A DNA stretch of 64,000 nucleotides. It comes from Marinobacter fonticola (GTDB lineage Bacteria; Pseudomonadota; Gammaproteobacteria; Pseudomonadales; Oleiphilaceae). Position 1 is the first letter of the stretch; each line of letters begins with the position of its first letter. The stretch is taken from NCBI RefSeq assembly GCF_008122265.1, contig NZ_CP043042.1:3038001-3102000 (forward strand), given 5' to 3'. Positions 20,871 through 30,583 of this stretch are shown piece by piece. Below the pieces are notes generated by a model. The model was not told the origin of the DNA. It worked only from the letters and a program-made list of their open reading frames with translations, and made no database searches. The position numbers and the translations under genes are program-made.

Positions 20871-21932
20871 ATGTTAACTGAGTCGCTAGACACATTAGCG
20901 CGCCAAATCCCTGTTTGGGCACAGGAACTCGGCTTTCAGGATGTCGGTATCACCGAAGCGGATACCGGCGATCATGGTGATCGCCTGAAAGAATGGCTCG
21001 ACGCCGGCAGGAACGGCGAAATGGCCTATATGGCCGATCACGGCGCCAAACGCTATCGCCCCGACGAACTGCTACCCGGCACCCGTCGGGTCATTTCCGT
21101 TCGCATGGATTATTTGCCATCGCCGGATAGTCCGGCACTGACACTCAAAGATGCCGAGAAAGCCTATATTTCCCGCTACACCCTCGGCCGCGATTACCAT
21201 AAGTTGATCCGCAAGCGCCTTGCGCAGCTTGCAAAGCGTATCGACAACGCGCTTGAGGGTTACAACCATCGTGCCTTTGTCGACAGTGCGCCGGTTTTGG
21301 AGCGCGCCCTGGCCCAACGCGCAGGCCTGGGCTGGTTCGGCAAGAACACCATGCTGATTCACCCAAAGGCTGGCTCATTCTTCTTTCTCGGTGAAATTCT
21401 AACCAGTGCGCCGCTACCCGTTAGCGAACCTTTTGAGACCGAACACTGCGGCAGCTGTTCAGCCTGTCTGGATATCTGCCCCACGAATGCTTTCGACGGC
21501 CCGCATCGTCTCGATGCCCGGCGCTGCATCAGCTATCTGACAATCGAACTCAAAGGCTCGATACCCGAGGAATTGCGCGCAAAGATGGGCAACCGCGTCT
21601 TTGGTTGCGACGACTGCCAACTGGTCTGTCCCTGGAACAAATTCAGCAAGCCGACGGATAAGGAAGACTTCCAGCCTCGGCACAACCTGGACAACAGCGA
21701 CCTGGCGGAACTTTTCCTTTGGTCGGAAGATGAATTCCTCAAGCGCACCGAAGGCTCGGCCATTCGGCGCACCGGCTACGAAGGCTGGCTCAGGAATCTG
21801 GCAGTCGGACTGGGAAATGCGCCATCAACCATTCCCGTGGTTGAGGCCCTGCGGCAACGAGCCGACCATCCCTCGGAGCTGGTGCGGGAGCATGTGCAAT
21901 GGGCACTGAGGCAGCATGGAATCACGAGTTAA
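20871..21932 (+). CDS. queG: Epoxyqueuosine reductase QueG
   Basis: Iron-sulfur, cobalamin-dependent enzyme doing the last step of queuosine synthesis on tRNA. The N-terminal cobalamin-binding region leads to two 4Fe-4S motifs: CGSCSACLDICPTNAF, and CDDCQLVCPWNKF, which supplies the remaining ligands. The C-terminal HEAT-like helical segment (GLGNAPSTIPVVEALR) is present. The 353-residue length is normal. The start at 20871 has no strong Shine-Dalgarno. It converges with orn, 20 bases between stops. Confidence 0.95.
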   Translation: MLTESLDTLARQIPVWAQELGFQDVGITEADTGDHGDRLKEWLDAGRNGEMAYMADHGAKRYRPDELLPGTRRVISVRMDYLPSPDSPALTLKDAEKAYISRYTLGRDYHKLIRKRLAQLAKRIDNALEGYNHRAFVDSAPVLERALAQRAGLGWFGKNTMLIHPKAGSFFFLGEILTSAPLPVSEPFETEHCGSCSACLDICPTNAFDGPHRLDARRCISYLTIELKGSIPEELRAKMGNRVFGCDDCQLVCPWNKFSKPTDKEDFQPRHNLDNSDLAELFLWSEDEFLKRTEGSAIRRTGYEGWLRNLAVGLGNAPSTIPVVEALRQRADHPSELVREHVQWALRQHGITS

Positions 21933-21952
21933 AGGAATGCCAGCCCTGCCGG

Positions 21953-22501
21953 TTACTCATCCAACCGAAAAAAATGCTCTCGGTAATGCCGTAACTCGTT
22001 GATTGAATCCCGAATATCGTCCAGCGCCAGGTGCGAGCCCTTCTTCTCCACGCCTTTGAGTACATCCGGCCGCCAGCGGCGCGCCAGCTCCTTGATCGTG
22101 CTGACATCGAGATTACGATAGTGAAAGAAAGCCTCCAACGCTGGCATATAGCGCACTAGAAAACGACGGTCCTGGCCAATGCTGTTGCCGCACAGTGGGG
22201 ACTGCCCCTGCTCCAGATGCTGTTCGAGGAATTCGAGGGTCTGGCGCTCGGCATCTGCATCGCTGACCGAGCTTTCTTTGACGCGCTGCGTCAGCCCGCT
22301 CTCCCCGTGGGTTCGCGTACACCATTCATCCATGGCCTCCAGCAAACTGTCCGGCTGATGCACCGCCAGCACAGGCCCCTCGGCAATGGTGTTGAGATCG
22401 GAATCGGTGACGATGGTTGCAATCTCAATAATGCGTTCCTTATCCGGATCGAGCCCGGTCATTTCCAGATCGATCCAGACCAGACGGTCAGATGAAGCCA
22501 T
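21953..22501 (-). CDS. orn: Oligoribonuclease
   Basis: 3'-5' exonuclease that degrades di- and oligoribonucleotides, including pGpG from c-di-GMP breakdown, so it is functionally tied to the EAL protein elsewhere in the window. DEDDh motifs are DLEMTGLDP at the start, the central [10 protein letters not shown] and [19 protein letters not shown] lies 8 bases upstream of the ATG at 22501, giving 182 residues (E. coli 181). The frame extends upstream to 22714 but that part is not coding. Divergent from rsgA. Confidence 0.97.
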   Translation of the reverse strand: MASSDRLVWIDLEMTGLDPDKERIIEIATIVTDSDLNTIAEGPVLAVHQPDSLLEAMDEWCTRTHGESGLTQRVKESSVSDADAERQTLEFLEQHLEQGQSPLCGNSIGQDRRFLVRYMPALEAFFHYRNLDVSTIKELARRWRPDVLKGVEKKGSHLALDDIRDSINELRHYREHFFRLDE

Positions 22502-22616
22502 GCTGAGTTCTCCTAAAATCACGTTCACCATAAGCAGATACGGCGCCTTCAACGGTGCTATGATGGCACACTTGCAGGAACAGGCAGAAATTCCCGGGGA
22601 ATCAAAGACAAAAGCT

Positions 22617-23666
22617 ATGGCGAAACGTAGGCTCAACAGGCAGCAGAAATGGCGCATCGAGAAGATCCATGGGGAGCGCGCTGCACGGGCCACGCGCCGA
22701 GAGCGGGATATCAACCGTCAGTTGCAGTCCGGCGAGCTGGGGGATGAGCAATCCGGCCTGGTGATTGCCCACTTTGGCAAGCAAATCGACGTTGAGGCCC
22801 TGGAAGGCGACCACCGAGGCGAAATCACGCGCTGCCACGTGCGGGCCAATCTGGGTGCGCTCGTCACCGGTGATCGCGTGATTTGGCGGCCGGGCTCAGA
22901 TGACCTTGGGGTCATCGTGGCCGTTCAGGAGCGCGATAATCTGCTGCAGCGCCCCGACAAGTTCGGTCAACTCAAACCGGTGGCCGCAAACATCGACCGG
23001 ATCATTCTTGTAATCGCCCCCGAACCCGAACCCCACGATAATCTGATCGACCGCTATCTCGTCGCCGCAGAGAACTGCCACATCACCCCGCTGCTGCTGC
23101 TCAATAAAACAGACCTGATCACCGAGGCCAACCGTCAGCGCATCGATGCCCTGCTGGAGCGCTATGCCGCGCTTGAATACGCCATCGAGCAAACGTCGAT
23201 ACACACCGCGCCGGAGGACGACCACACTATAGAAATGCTTTTACGCGACCGCACCACGGTATTCGTCGGTCAGTCCGGCGTGGGCAAATCGTCCATTATC
23301 AGCCGCTTGCTGCAGGACAGCAGCATCAAGGTAGGCGATGTCTCGCAAAGCACCGGCAAAGGCATTCATACGACGACGACAGCAAAACTGTTCCATCTCG
23401 ACTTCGGCGGCAACCTGATCGACTCGCCAGGCATTCGGGAATTCGGGCTCTGGCATATGGACATCCAGCATCTCGAGTATGGCTTCAGGGAAATCCGGCC
23501 GCTGATCGGCCACTGCCGGTTTCGCAATTGCCGGCACCAGGCCGAACCGGGCTGCGCGCTGCTCGGTGCGGAGGAAAAAGGCGAAATCAGTCCCGAGCGA
23601 ATGCAGAGCTTCAGAAGGATCTACGCAGAGATAGAGGCCTCGGACTGGCAATCCCCGGCGGGCTGA
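22617..23666 (+). CDS. rsgA: Small ribosomal subunit biogenesis GTPase RsgA
   Basis: Circularly permuted GTPase that checks late 30S assembly. It has an N-terminal basic helix ([19 protein letters not shown]), an OB fold, then G motifs in permuted order: [18 protein letters not shown] and DSPGIREFG. The C-terminal zinc site is C-x4-C-x-H-x5-C ([15 protein letters not shown]). The start is ATG 22617 (349 residues). No good ribosome binding site is close. Its stop codon lies in the first unit of a 13-bp tandem repeat. Confidence 0.96.
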   Translation: MAKRRLNRQQKWRIEKIHGERAARATRRERDINRQLQSGELGDEQSGLVIAHFGKQIDVEALEGDHRGEITRCHVRANLGALVTGDRVIWRPGSDDLGVIVAVQERDNLLQRPDKFGQLKPVAANIDRIILVIAPEPEPHDNLIDRYLVAAENCHITPLLLLNKTDLITEANRQRIDALLERYAALEYAIEQTSIHTAPEDDHTIEMLLRDRTTVFVGQSGVGKSSIISRLLQDSSIKVGDVSQSTGKGIHTTTTAKLFHLDFGGNLIDSPGIREFGLWHMDIQHLEYGFREIRPLIGHCRFRNCRHQAEPGCALLGAEEKGEISPERMQSFRRIYAEIEASDWQSPAG

Positions 23667-23713
23667 CTATGTGGCCTGACTATGTGACCTGACGATGTAG
23701 CCTGACGATCACC
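23664..23713. repeat. 13-bp tandem repeat spanning the rsgA and motB stop codons
   Basis: Three full 13-base units (23664-23676, 23677-23689, 23690-23702; core TGACTATGTGGCC) plus a partial fourth. The first unit supplies the rsgA TGA, and the partial last unit contains the complement of the motB stop (23709-23711). It fills the whole intergenic space between these convergent genes. Confidence 0.85.
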
Positions 23714-24668
23714 AGTTCACTTCGTCAGGCTTCGGTTCCGGCGGCGGATCAAACCATTCGCCAGACTCCAGTTGCTTCAGGGCCTGTTCGGATTCTTCGC
23801 CGGTAGGCTGCGTCAGGTCGATCAACGGTTGGGCATCGGCGCCGGAATCCGACTGGATATCCTCCACCGCCTTCTTGTTCAGCACGATGATGGCAATGCG
23901 GCGATTGACCGGCGCCCGCGCACTCTCCTTATCGAACAGTACCGAATCAGCCAGACCGACCACGCGGCCAATCTGCTCCGAACGAACACCTCCCGCCACG
24001 AGCGCCCTGCGCGCGGTGTTGGCGCGATCCGCCGACAGCTCCCAGTTGGTATAACCGGGGCGCCCGACAAAAGGCGTCGCATCCGTATGCCCGGTAAGGC
24101 TGAGCTTGTTGGTCACCGCGCTCAACGGCTTCGCCAGCTCGAAAAGAATATCCTGGGAGTAATACTTCAGGCGCGCGCTGCCGCTGTCGAACATCGGGCG
24201 CTGCGAACGGTCCACGATCTGAATGCGCAGGCCTTCGTTGGTAATATCGATCAGCAATTGATCCTTGAACTCTTGCAGTGTCTCGCTCTGCTCAATTTGC
24301 TGCTTGAGTTCTTGAAACAGCTCTTCCATCTGACGCTGTTCCAACGTTTCCGAGAGTTGCTCGATTTGCTGGTCTTCAAGCTTGATCTCGGTATCGGCGA
24401 TATCGGCGCTCGAGGCATCGACCACGGAGGCGCTGCCTCCCAGGTCGATAGGATTACGGCTCGCTGCCTCCATATAACCGACTGGATCCTTAAAATAGCC
24501 CTCGATGGCCTGCTTTTCTTCATCGGACGCCGTGGTGGTCAACCACAGCACCATGAAGAACGCCATCATCGCCGTGGCGAAATCCGCAAACGCCACCTTC
24601 CAGGCACCGCCGTGATGGCCGCCTGTAACCTTTTTGACGCGCTTGACGATGATCGGCTGTTCTTCCAC
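23709..24668 (-). CDS. motB: Flagellar motor stator protein MotB
   Basis: Peptidoglycan-anchored half of the proton-driven stator. It has a short cytoplasmic N terminus and a single membrane helix beginning WKVAFADFATAMMAFFMVLW, whose Asp in FADFATAM is the essential proton acceptor. A plug/linker region follows, then an OmpA-like peptidoglycan-binding domain (LTGHTDATPFVGRPGYTNWE, LSADRANTARRAL). 319 residues. It lies 32 bases after motA. The C terminus is Glu/Pro rich. Confidence 0.95.
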   Translation of the reverse strand: MEEQPIIVKRVKKVTGGHHGGAWKVAFADFATAMMAFFMVLWLTTTASDEEKQAIEGYFKDPVGYMEAASRNPIDLGGSASVVDASSADIADTEIKLEDQQIEQLSETLEQRQMEELFQELKQQIEQSETLQEFKDQLLIDITNEGLRIQIVDRSQRPMFDSGSARLKYYSQDILFELAKPLSAVTNKLSLTGHTDATPFVGRPGYTNWELSADRANTARRALVAGGVRSEQIGRVVGLADSVLFDKESARAPVNRRIAIIVLNKKAVEDIQSDSGADAQPLIDLTQPTGEESEQALKQLESGEWFDPPPEPKPDEVNW

Positions 24669-24700
24669 GGCTTACCTCAATCCGGAACGGCGCTGATCGA

Positions 24701-25552
24701 TCACTTGGAACGCACGTGATCGTTGAGTTCCTGGAAACCGGGCCGCTTGTCCGATGGCAGCGCCTTGCGGCCGAATTCGATGGCCATCTGCGGCGCCTGA
24801 CCCGACACGGTTGCCAGGATGGCGGCCTTGGCACACGCGTAGGCCCTCAACTCGTACTGCGCCTGATGCTCCATGGCGGTCGACGTCGGACCGACGAAGC
24901 CATAGCCCATCCAGATACCCAGGAATGTGCCCACCAGTGCGGCCGCGACCTTCATGCCGATCATTTCCGGCGGCCCGCCCAGCAGCCCCATGGTGATCAC
25001 GATACCCAGAACCGCAGCCACGATACCCAGGCCCGGCAAGGCATCCGCCACCTTGGCCACCGCATGAGACGGCTCCATCAGCTCGTGCTCACGATTTTCC
25101 AGCTCCATGTCCATCAGGCCTTCCAGCTCATGAGGCGCCATATTGCCGGAGCTGATAATGCGCATGTAATCGGTGACAAACGCCATCAGCTTTTCGGACT
25201 TCTGAATCGCCGGATAACGGGTGAATATCTGACTCTCGCCTGGGTTATCGATATCCTCCTCAATCGCCATCACGCCCTGCTTGCGCGACTTGTCGAAGAT
25301 GTCGTAGAGCAGGCTTAACAGGTCCATGTAGAACGCTTTATTGAAAGGAGACCCTGTCAGCAACCGGAGGACACCACCAAAGGTTTCCTTGATGGTGTGC
25401 ATGGGGTTGGAAATGATGAATGCACCGATCGCCGCCCCGCCGATAATCAACACTTCCAGCGGTTGCCAGAGCGCCATCAGGTTGCCCTTGGACAACACGT
25501 ATCCGCCTAGCACACACACAATGACAATGATTGAACCGAGTATTAACGCCAT
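24701..25552 (-). CDS. motA: Flagellar motor stator protein MotA
   Basis: Four-helix proton-channel subunit of the stator. Membrane segments lie at about 1-22, 32-52, 170-192 and 203-222. The large cytoplasmic loop between helices 2 and 3 holds charged residues that contact FliG. The helix 3-4 region VADALPGLGIVAAVLGIVI contains the conserved Pro-Gly. 283 residues, normal. No clear sigma28 promoter was found in the 400 bases upstream. Confidence 0.95.
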   Translation of the reverse strand: MALILGSIIVIVCVLGGYVLSKGNLMALWQPLEVLIIGGAAIGAFIISNPMHTIKETFGGVLRLLTGSPFNKAFYMDLLSLLYDIFDKSRKQGVMAIEEDIDNPGESQIFTRYPAIQKSEKLMAFVTDYMRIISSGNMAPHELEGLMDMELENREHELMEPSHAVAKVADALPGLGIVAAVLGIVITMGLLGGPPEMIGMKVAAALVGTFLGIWMGYGFVGPTSTAMEHQAQYELRAYACAKAAILATVSGQAPQMAIEFGRKALPSDKRPGFQELNDHVRSK

Positions 25553-25951
25553 ATCGGTTTGGAACGCCCCCTAAAATAACAGCTCGCCACTTGCTTGGAG
25601 CGATTCAACCGGATCAACCCGGCATACCGCCAATGCACTATTGTGGAAATTTGTTTCGGAGAGTAACGGGCAAGCGCGCAGTCCTTGCAAGACAACGGTG
25701 TAGCGAACAACCGTATGGCTTGCTCAGCCCGAACTGCTCTTTCATTTTGTTGGTGTCCCGTCCGGGTTGTTCGCAGACGGGACATGAGTATCTCTTAACA
25801 CTCGTTTTCAGCAAGCATAGCAAGGGCCTGCATCGATCGCGAAAAAATGACCACGTTCCCCGGCCGGGAACAGGATCGGTTGATTATCCAGGCGCGGCAA
25901 TCTGTTAAGATGCCGCTTTGGAAATCGGACCGTCATCGTGTGAGACATGCC
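25553..25951. other. Intergenic region between motA and rhdA, with one hairpin
   Basis: About 400 bases without a convincing gene. The only clear structure is an 8-bp perfect inverted repeat (25755-25762 with 25776-25783) with a 13-base loop and no T-run. It presumably carries both divergent promoters. Short frames in this stretch lack ribosome binding sites and plausible composition. Confidence 0.5.
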
Positions 25952-26764
25952 ATGCCCGACCTGCCACTGGTTATTGAACCGGACGCTCTGGAATCTCTCC
26001 TGGAGGAGCCGGATCTTCTGCTGATCGACCTTTGCCACCCTGAGCGCTATGCCGGTGGTCATCTGCCGGGCGCGGTTTACGTTCACCCTCAGGAAACCCA
26101 GCTCGGCTACCCGCCAGCGCCCGGCAAGCTGCCCACCATCGATGCCCTGCGCGAGCTTACCCGCCGCCTCGGCCTCACGCCAGACACTCACGTCGTGGTA
26201 TACGACGACGAGGGCGGAGGCTGGGCGGGGCGCTTTATCTGGCTGCTCGACTGCATCGGCCACCGCCGTTACAGCTATCTGAACGGCGGTTGGCTGGCTT
26301 GGCAGGCGGAGGAGTTGCCGTTAACGACCGACGTGCCCGATCCGCAGCCCAGCGACTACCCTATCGATCTTCAGGAGGCCCCCACGGCGACCCTGGAAGA
26401 GGTTCTGGCCGGCCTGAACTCATCCGACCAGATTATCTGGGACGCGCGCTCGCCGGGTGAATATTTCGGCCAACGCATTGCTGCCGCCAAAGCAGGCCAT
26501 ATCCCCGGCGCCCATAATCTGGAATGGACGCAGCTCATGGACCCCTCGCGGGAATTACGATTGCGCCCCGAACCCCAGTTACGCGCGTTGATGGAACAAC
26601 ACGGCTTTACCCCGTCGAAAACCGTTATTACCCATTGCCAGACCCACCATCGGTCTGGCCTCACCTACCTGGTCGCCAAGATCCTGGGCTATCCGCGCGT
26701 CCGCGCCTATGCCGGGTCTTGGGCCGAATGGGGCAACCACCCCGATACACCCGTGGAGCGTTGA
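25952..26764 (+). CDS. rhdA: Thiosulfate sulfurtransferase (rhodanese) RhdA
   Basis: Two-domain rhodanese that moves sulfane sulfur from thiosulfate to an acceptor such as cyanide. An inactive N-terminal domain (LIDLCHPERYAGGHLPGAVYV) precedes the catalytic domain (WDARSPGEYFG). The active-site loop HCQTHHRSGLTY has the catalytic Cys and the CQTHHRS form known from Azotobacter RhdA. Start is ATG 25952 (270 residues); GTG 25940 is possible. psd begins five bases after its stop, so the two are cotranscribed as in Pseudomonas. Confidence 0.93.
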   Translation: MPDLPLVIEPDALESLLEEPDLLLIDLCHPERYAGGHLPGAVYVHPQETQLGYPPAPGKLPTIDALRELTRRLGLTPDTHVVVYDDEGGGWAGRFIWLLDCIGHRRYSYLNGGWLAWQAEELPLTTDVPDPQPSDYPIDLQEAPTATLEEVLAGLNSSDQIIWDARSPGEYFGQRIAAAKAGHIPGAHNLEWTQLMDPSRELRLRPEPQLRALMEQHGFTPSKTVITHCQTHHRSGLTYLVAKILGYPRVRAYAGSWAEWGNHPDTPVER

Positions 26765-26769
26765 GATTA

Positions 26770-27633
26770 ATGCGAGATAAGCTTTTCGTGATGAGCCAGT
26801 ACCTGCTGCCGCAACAAGGGCTATCGCAGTGGCTGGGGCGTCTGGCCGATGACGACCGGTTCCCAAAGGTGAAAAACCATGTCGCTCAATGGTTCATTAA
26901 ACGTTACGGCGTTGATATGAGCGAGGCGGCCGATGCCGATCTTGCGTCCTACCCCACGTTCAATGCGTTCTTTACTCGGCCCCTCAAGCCCGGCATGCGC
27001 CCCGTTGATGAGGATCCGGACCGGGTCACCAGCCCCGTCGACGGCGCCATCAGCCAACTGGGACAGATCGACGAGGGCCGCATTTTCCAGGCCAAGGGGC
27101 AAGACTATAGCCTGCTCGAACTCGTGGGTGGCGACGAGCAAAAGGCCAAACCTTACGTCGATGGTGAGTTTGCGACCATCTACCTGGCCCCCAAGGACTA
27201 TCACCGCATCCACATGCCCCTTGCAGGCACGCTGAAGGACATGACTTACGTGCCAGGACGGCTATTTTCGGTCAACCCCGTTACCGCAGCCAACGTGCCG
27301 CGTTTGTTTGCGCGCAACGAGCGTGTGATTATCAATTTCGACACAGAATGGGGGCCCATGTGCATGGTTCTGGTCGGCGCCATGATCGTCGGCAGCGTCG
27401 AAACCACCTGGGCAGGCGTCGTAGCTCCCGGCCGGGATATCAATACTATCGATTACAGCCAGGAAGCGCCTATTCACTTCGAGAAGGGTGACGAAATGGG
27501 CCGCTTCCGCTTGGGTTCAACGGTCATCCTGCTATTCCCCAAGGGCCGCATGGACTGGACCAGCGAGTTGCGGGCGGAAACCGTATTGCGGTTGGGCCGC
27601 GCCATCGGCACGCGGACGAAAAACACGAAGTAA
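26770..27633 (+). CDS. psd: Phosphatidylserine decarboxylase proenzyme
   Basis: Membrane-associated pyruvoyl enzyme making phosphatidylethanolamine. Self-cleavage occurs in the LGST motif (FRLGSTVILLFPKG), between Gly and Ser, giving beta and pyruvoyl-alpha chains. Upstream signatures TSPVDGAISQLG and LAPKDYHRIHMP are present, with the latter's Asp-His used in processing. 287 residues. The start at 26770 follows rhdA by five bases. Confidence 0.96.
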   Translation: MRDKLFVMSQYLLPQQGLSQWLGRLADDDRFPKVKNHVAQWFIKRYGVDMSEAADADLASYPTFNAFFTRPLKPGMRPVDEDPDRVTSPVDGAISQLGQIDEGRIFQAKGQDYSLLELVGGDEQKAKPYVDGEFATIYLAPKDYHRIHMPLAGTLKDMTYVPGRLFSVNPVTAANVPRLFARNERVIINFDTEWGPMCMVLVGAMIVGSVETTWAGVVAPGRDINTIDYSQEAPIHFEKGDEMGRFRLGSTVILLFPKGRMDWTSELRAETVLRLGRAIGTRTKNTK

Positions 27634-27679
27634 AGAACGGGAAATGCCTGGTCCGGTGGCGGGTTTTGCCCCCAGCGGA

Positions 27680-28660
27680 TCAGGCATGCTCGATAGGGAA
27701 ACCGATCACATCCTCAATGGCCTGCACGCCCAACCGGCACATCAGCAGCCGGTCCAGACCCAGCGCAACACCGGCACAATCCGGCAATCCACTCCTCAAG
27801 GCCGCCAGCAAGAACTCATCCGCCGGCATGCCGGGTTTGCCGTGCTGGCGACGTAATGCGTTGTCCTGCTCAAAACGGGAGCGCTGTTCTTCGGCATCGG
27901 TCAGCTCCCAATAGCCGTTGCACAATTCCACGCCATAGAGGTAGAGCTCAAAGCGATGAGCCACGCGATAACCATCCGCCTCCCGGGTTCGCGCCAGGGC
28001 GGCCTGGCTGGCAGGATAGTCGTGTATGAACACGGCTGAGCGCTTTGACAGCGCGGGCTCGACGCTATGGGTCAGGATAAAGTCGAGGCAGCCGTCGCGC
28101 TCCAGATTCGCGGCGAAAGCGGCATCGCCTGCCTGCTCGCCAACCCGGCGGCGAAGAGCGTCCAAGGATAGGGTAAACGGATCCAGCCCGGCGTATTGGA
28201 GAAACGCTTGCCGGTAGGTCATACGCTCAGGGGCCGGGATGTTCAGCCAACCGCAAACCAGCTCGCCCACCTCATCCATGAGCCGATGGTCGTCGAATCC
28301 CGGCCGATACCATTCCAGCAGCGAGAATTCGGGATTATGGCGCCGCCCGCGCTCACCGTCCCGAAAGGCGCGAAAAACCTGATAGATAGCACCACTACCG
28401 GCCGCCAGCAGCCGCTTCATGTGGTATTCCGGAGAGGTCTGCAGATAAGCTTGGCCGCCCCCGAAACCGGAGGCCGCTGCCAGCCGAGCCGGAATGCAGT
28501 CGAGGTGGAGGTCGGTGACACCGTGGCTCGCCAGAAGCGGTGTTTCCACTTCCAGCACGTCACGGCTGTCGAAGAACCGGCGCAGATAGGCGAGCAGCGC
28601 CGCTCGCTCCTTCATAGCGGCCAGCGACGCTGTTGGCTGCCAATGGGTCTGCTGGGCCAT
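27680..28660 (-). CDS. epmA: EF-P beta-lysylation protein EpmA (PoxA/GenX)
   Basis: Lysyl-tRNA-synthetase-like ligase that attaches R-beta-lysine to Lys34 of EF-P. It has a class II catalytic core only, without the anticodon domain. Motif 1 region is VLEVETPLLASHGVTDLHL. Motif 2 is FRDGERGRRHNPEFSLLEWY, and motif 3 is GVALGLDRLLM. From the ATG at 28660 it has 326 residues (E. coli 325); the frame extends to 28711. It lies 19 bases downstream of efp, so modifier and target are cotranscribed. Confidence 0.95.
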   Translation of the reverse strand: MAQQTHWQPTASLAAMKERAALLAYLRRFFDSRDVLEVETPLLASHGVTDLHLDCIPARLAAASGFGGGQAYLQTSPEYHMKRLLAAGSGAIYQVFRAFRDGERGRRHNPEFSLLEWYRPGFDDHRLMDEVGELVCGWLNIPAPERMTYRQAFLQYAGLDPFTLSLDALRRRVGEQAGDAAFAANLERDGCLDFILTHSVEPALSKRSAVFIHDYPASQAALARTREADGYRVAHRFELYLYGVELCNGYWELTDAEEQRSRFEQDNALRRQHGKPGMPADEFLLAALRSGLPDCAGVALGLDRLLMCRLGVQAIEDVIGFPIEHA

Positions 28661-28679
28661 AGGGGTCGTAGTAGCCCGC

Positions 28680-29255
28680 CTAGCTACTCTTGACGCGGCT
28701 AACGTATTCACCGGAGCGCGTATCCACTTTCAGGACCTCGCCAATGGTGATAAACAAGGGAACGTTGACCACGGCGCCGGTCGTTAGGGTCGCCGGCTTG
28801 GAGCCGCCTTGAGCGGTGTCGCCTTTCATACCTGGATCGGTATCGACCACTTCCAGCTCGACGAAGTTCGGCGGAGACACCGACAGCGGCGTGCCGTTGT
28901 ACAGGGTCACCGTGTAGACATCCTGTTCTTTCAGCCACTTGAGGCAATCACCGACTGCCTTTTCGTCGGCCGGATGCTGCTCGAATGAACCGTCGGTGGC
29001 CATGAAGTGCCAGAATTCACCGTCGGTATAAAGGTATTCCATCTCCTGATCGACGACGTCTGCCGCCTCCAGGCTCTCACCGGACTTGAAGGTCCGCTCC
29101 CAGACCCGGTTTGACATCAAGTTGCGTAGCCTGACGCGGTTAAACGCTTGGCCTTTACCCGGCTTTACAAATTCGTTCTCGAGAATGATACACGGGTCGC
29201 CGTCCAGCAAAACCTTAAGACCACCGCGGAATTCATTGGTAGAATACGAAGCCAT
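28680..29255 (-). CDS. efp: Elongation factor P
   Basis: Relieves ribosome stalling at polyproline. Three beta-barrel domains over 191 residues. The modified residue is Lys34 in the loop [11 protein letters not shown], which fits the EpmA/EpmB pathway encoded on either side. The OB-fold end [20 protein letters not shown] matches the family signature. Divergent from epmB across a 45-base gap. Confidence 0.98.
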   Translation of the reverse strand: MASYSTNEFRGGLKVLLDGDPCIILENEFVKPGKGQAFNRVRLRNLMSNRVWERTFKSGESLEAADVVDQEMEYLYTDGEFWHFMATDGSFEQHPADEKAVGDCLKWLKEQDVYTVTLYNGTPLSVSPPNFVELEVVDTDPGMKGDTAQGGSKPATLTTGAVVNVPLFITIGEVLKVDTRSGEYVSRVKSS

Positions 29256-29300
29256 GAAAATCTCACCTGAAATAGTGCAGTTGGAAAATCAAAGGGGCTC

Positions 29301-30332
29301 ATGATACAGCGAACCTCCACGTCGGTAGAAGCCCGTCAAGCACCGGAATCACCTTTAACCTGGCAGCAGGAACTGGCTCGGGCCATCAATCGTCCGGACA
29401 TACTGCTCTCCGAACTCGGCTTACCACTCGATCTGTTGCCTGGTGCACAGGCCGGTGCCCGGCTGTTCAGTATTCGCGTACCCTACCCTTATCTGGACAG
29501 AATGGAATATGGCAATCCAGCCGATCCGCTGCTGCGTCAGGTCCTGCCGCTTGGGGACGAGATGCTCGCCAGCCCGGGGTTCGTTCCCGACCCGCTGAAC
29601 GAATCCGACCATACCCCGCAGCAAGGCTTGATCCGCAAATATCGCAGCCGAGCGCTGTTGATGGTCACCGGCACGTGCGCCATCAATTGCCGCTACTGCT
29701 TTCGCCGGCATTTCCCTTACGGCGATCACCGGCAGTCGCCAGATGCGCGATCACAAGCCCTTGCCACCCTGCACGACAGTCCGGAGATTAACGAAATCAT
29801 TTTCAGCGGCGGCGATCCGTTAGCGATCAATGACCAGCGACTAGCCGCATGGAGCGAAGATCTCGCCGCCATCCCCCATCTTAAGCGACTGCGAATTCAT
29901 ACCCGTCTACCGGTGGTGATACCTCAACGCATCGACGATACCTTCATGCGCTGGTTCGGCGATAACCCGTTGCAGAAAGTTGTGGTACTGCACATCAACC
30001 ATGCGCGGGAAATCGATGCAAACGTGCACAACGCCATGCAGCGCCTGCGCAGCGCCGGTGTGACGCTGCTCAACCAGAGCGTGATCCTCCGGGGGGTCAA
30101 CGATTCTGTCGATACGCTGCGCGAACTCAGCGAGTCGCTATTCGATGCGGGCATCCTGCCTTACTATCTTCACGCCTTCGATCCGGTCGAGGGGGCGGCT
30201 CACTTCGATGTCTCCGACGACCGGGCACGCGCATTGGTTCGTGAACTATTAGGCCAGCTGCCGGGTTTTCTAGTGCCTCGGCTTGTACGCGAAGTTCCGG
30301 GAAAAGCGAGCAAGACGCCTTTGAATCTATAG
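29301..30332 (+). CDS. epmB: EF-P lysine 2,3-aminomutase EpmB
   Basis: Radical SAM enzyme converting L-alpha-lysine to R-beta-lysine for EF-P. The CxxxCxxC cluster motif is Cys126, Cys130 and Cys133 (GTCAINCRYCFRRHF). SGGDPLAIND follows, with the PLP-type lysine expected near the C terminus as in the aminomutase family. 343 residues. AGGGG lies a few bases upstream of the ATG. Confidence 0.95.
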   Translation: MIQRTSTSVEARQAPESPLTWQQELARAINRPDILLSELGLPLDLLPGAQAGARLFSIRVPYPYLDRMEYGNPADPLLRQVLPLGDEMLASPGFVPDPLNESDHTPQQGLIRKYRSRALLMVTGTCAINCRYCFRRHFPYGDHRQSPDARSQALATLHDSPEINEIIFSGGDPLAINDQRLAAWSEDLAAIPHLKRLRIHTRLPVVIPQRIDDTFMRWFGDNPLQKVVVLHINHAREIDANVHNAMQRLRSAGVTLLNQSVILRGVNDSVDTLRELSESLFDAGILPYYLHAFDPVEGAAHFDVSDDRARALVRELLGQLPGFLVPRLVREVPGKASKTPLNL

Positions 30333-30583
30333 TCAAAGCGAGTTTTTCGCACTTTTTTGTCAAACAATGTCAACTTCAGGCTTTGTGTCTTTTTGAAACC
30401 GCTCTGCTACTTTACAGTCACAAATATTATTATAAAAAAACGTTTTGCCGGGCTTTTCCTACTTGACAGCGACTTGCACAAATCCGGCAATAGAGATCAA
30501 GGACAGCACGGACAGGGGACGCTGAGACGCGTCTATTGCCTCAGGGTGCTGAGAGCACACGAGGTAGGACCCAGGCACAAGGT

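Noticed and set aside
23772..24719. 315-codon frame opposite motB
   Set aside because: Antisense shadow of a well supported gene.
25531..25908. 125-codon frame between motA and rhdA
   Set aside because: Begins inside the end of motA on the opposite strand, lacks a ribosome binding site, and has an improbable composition.
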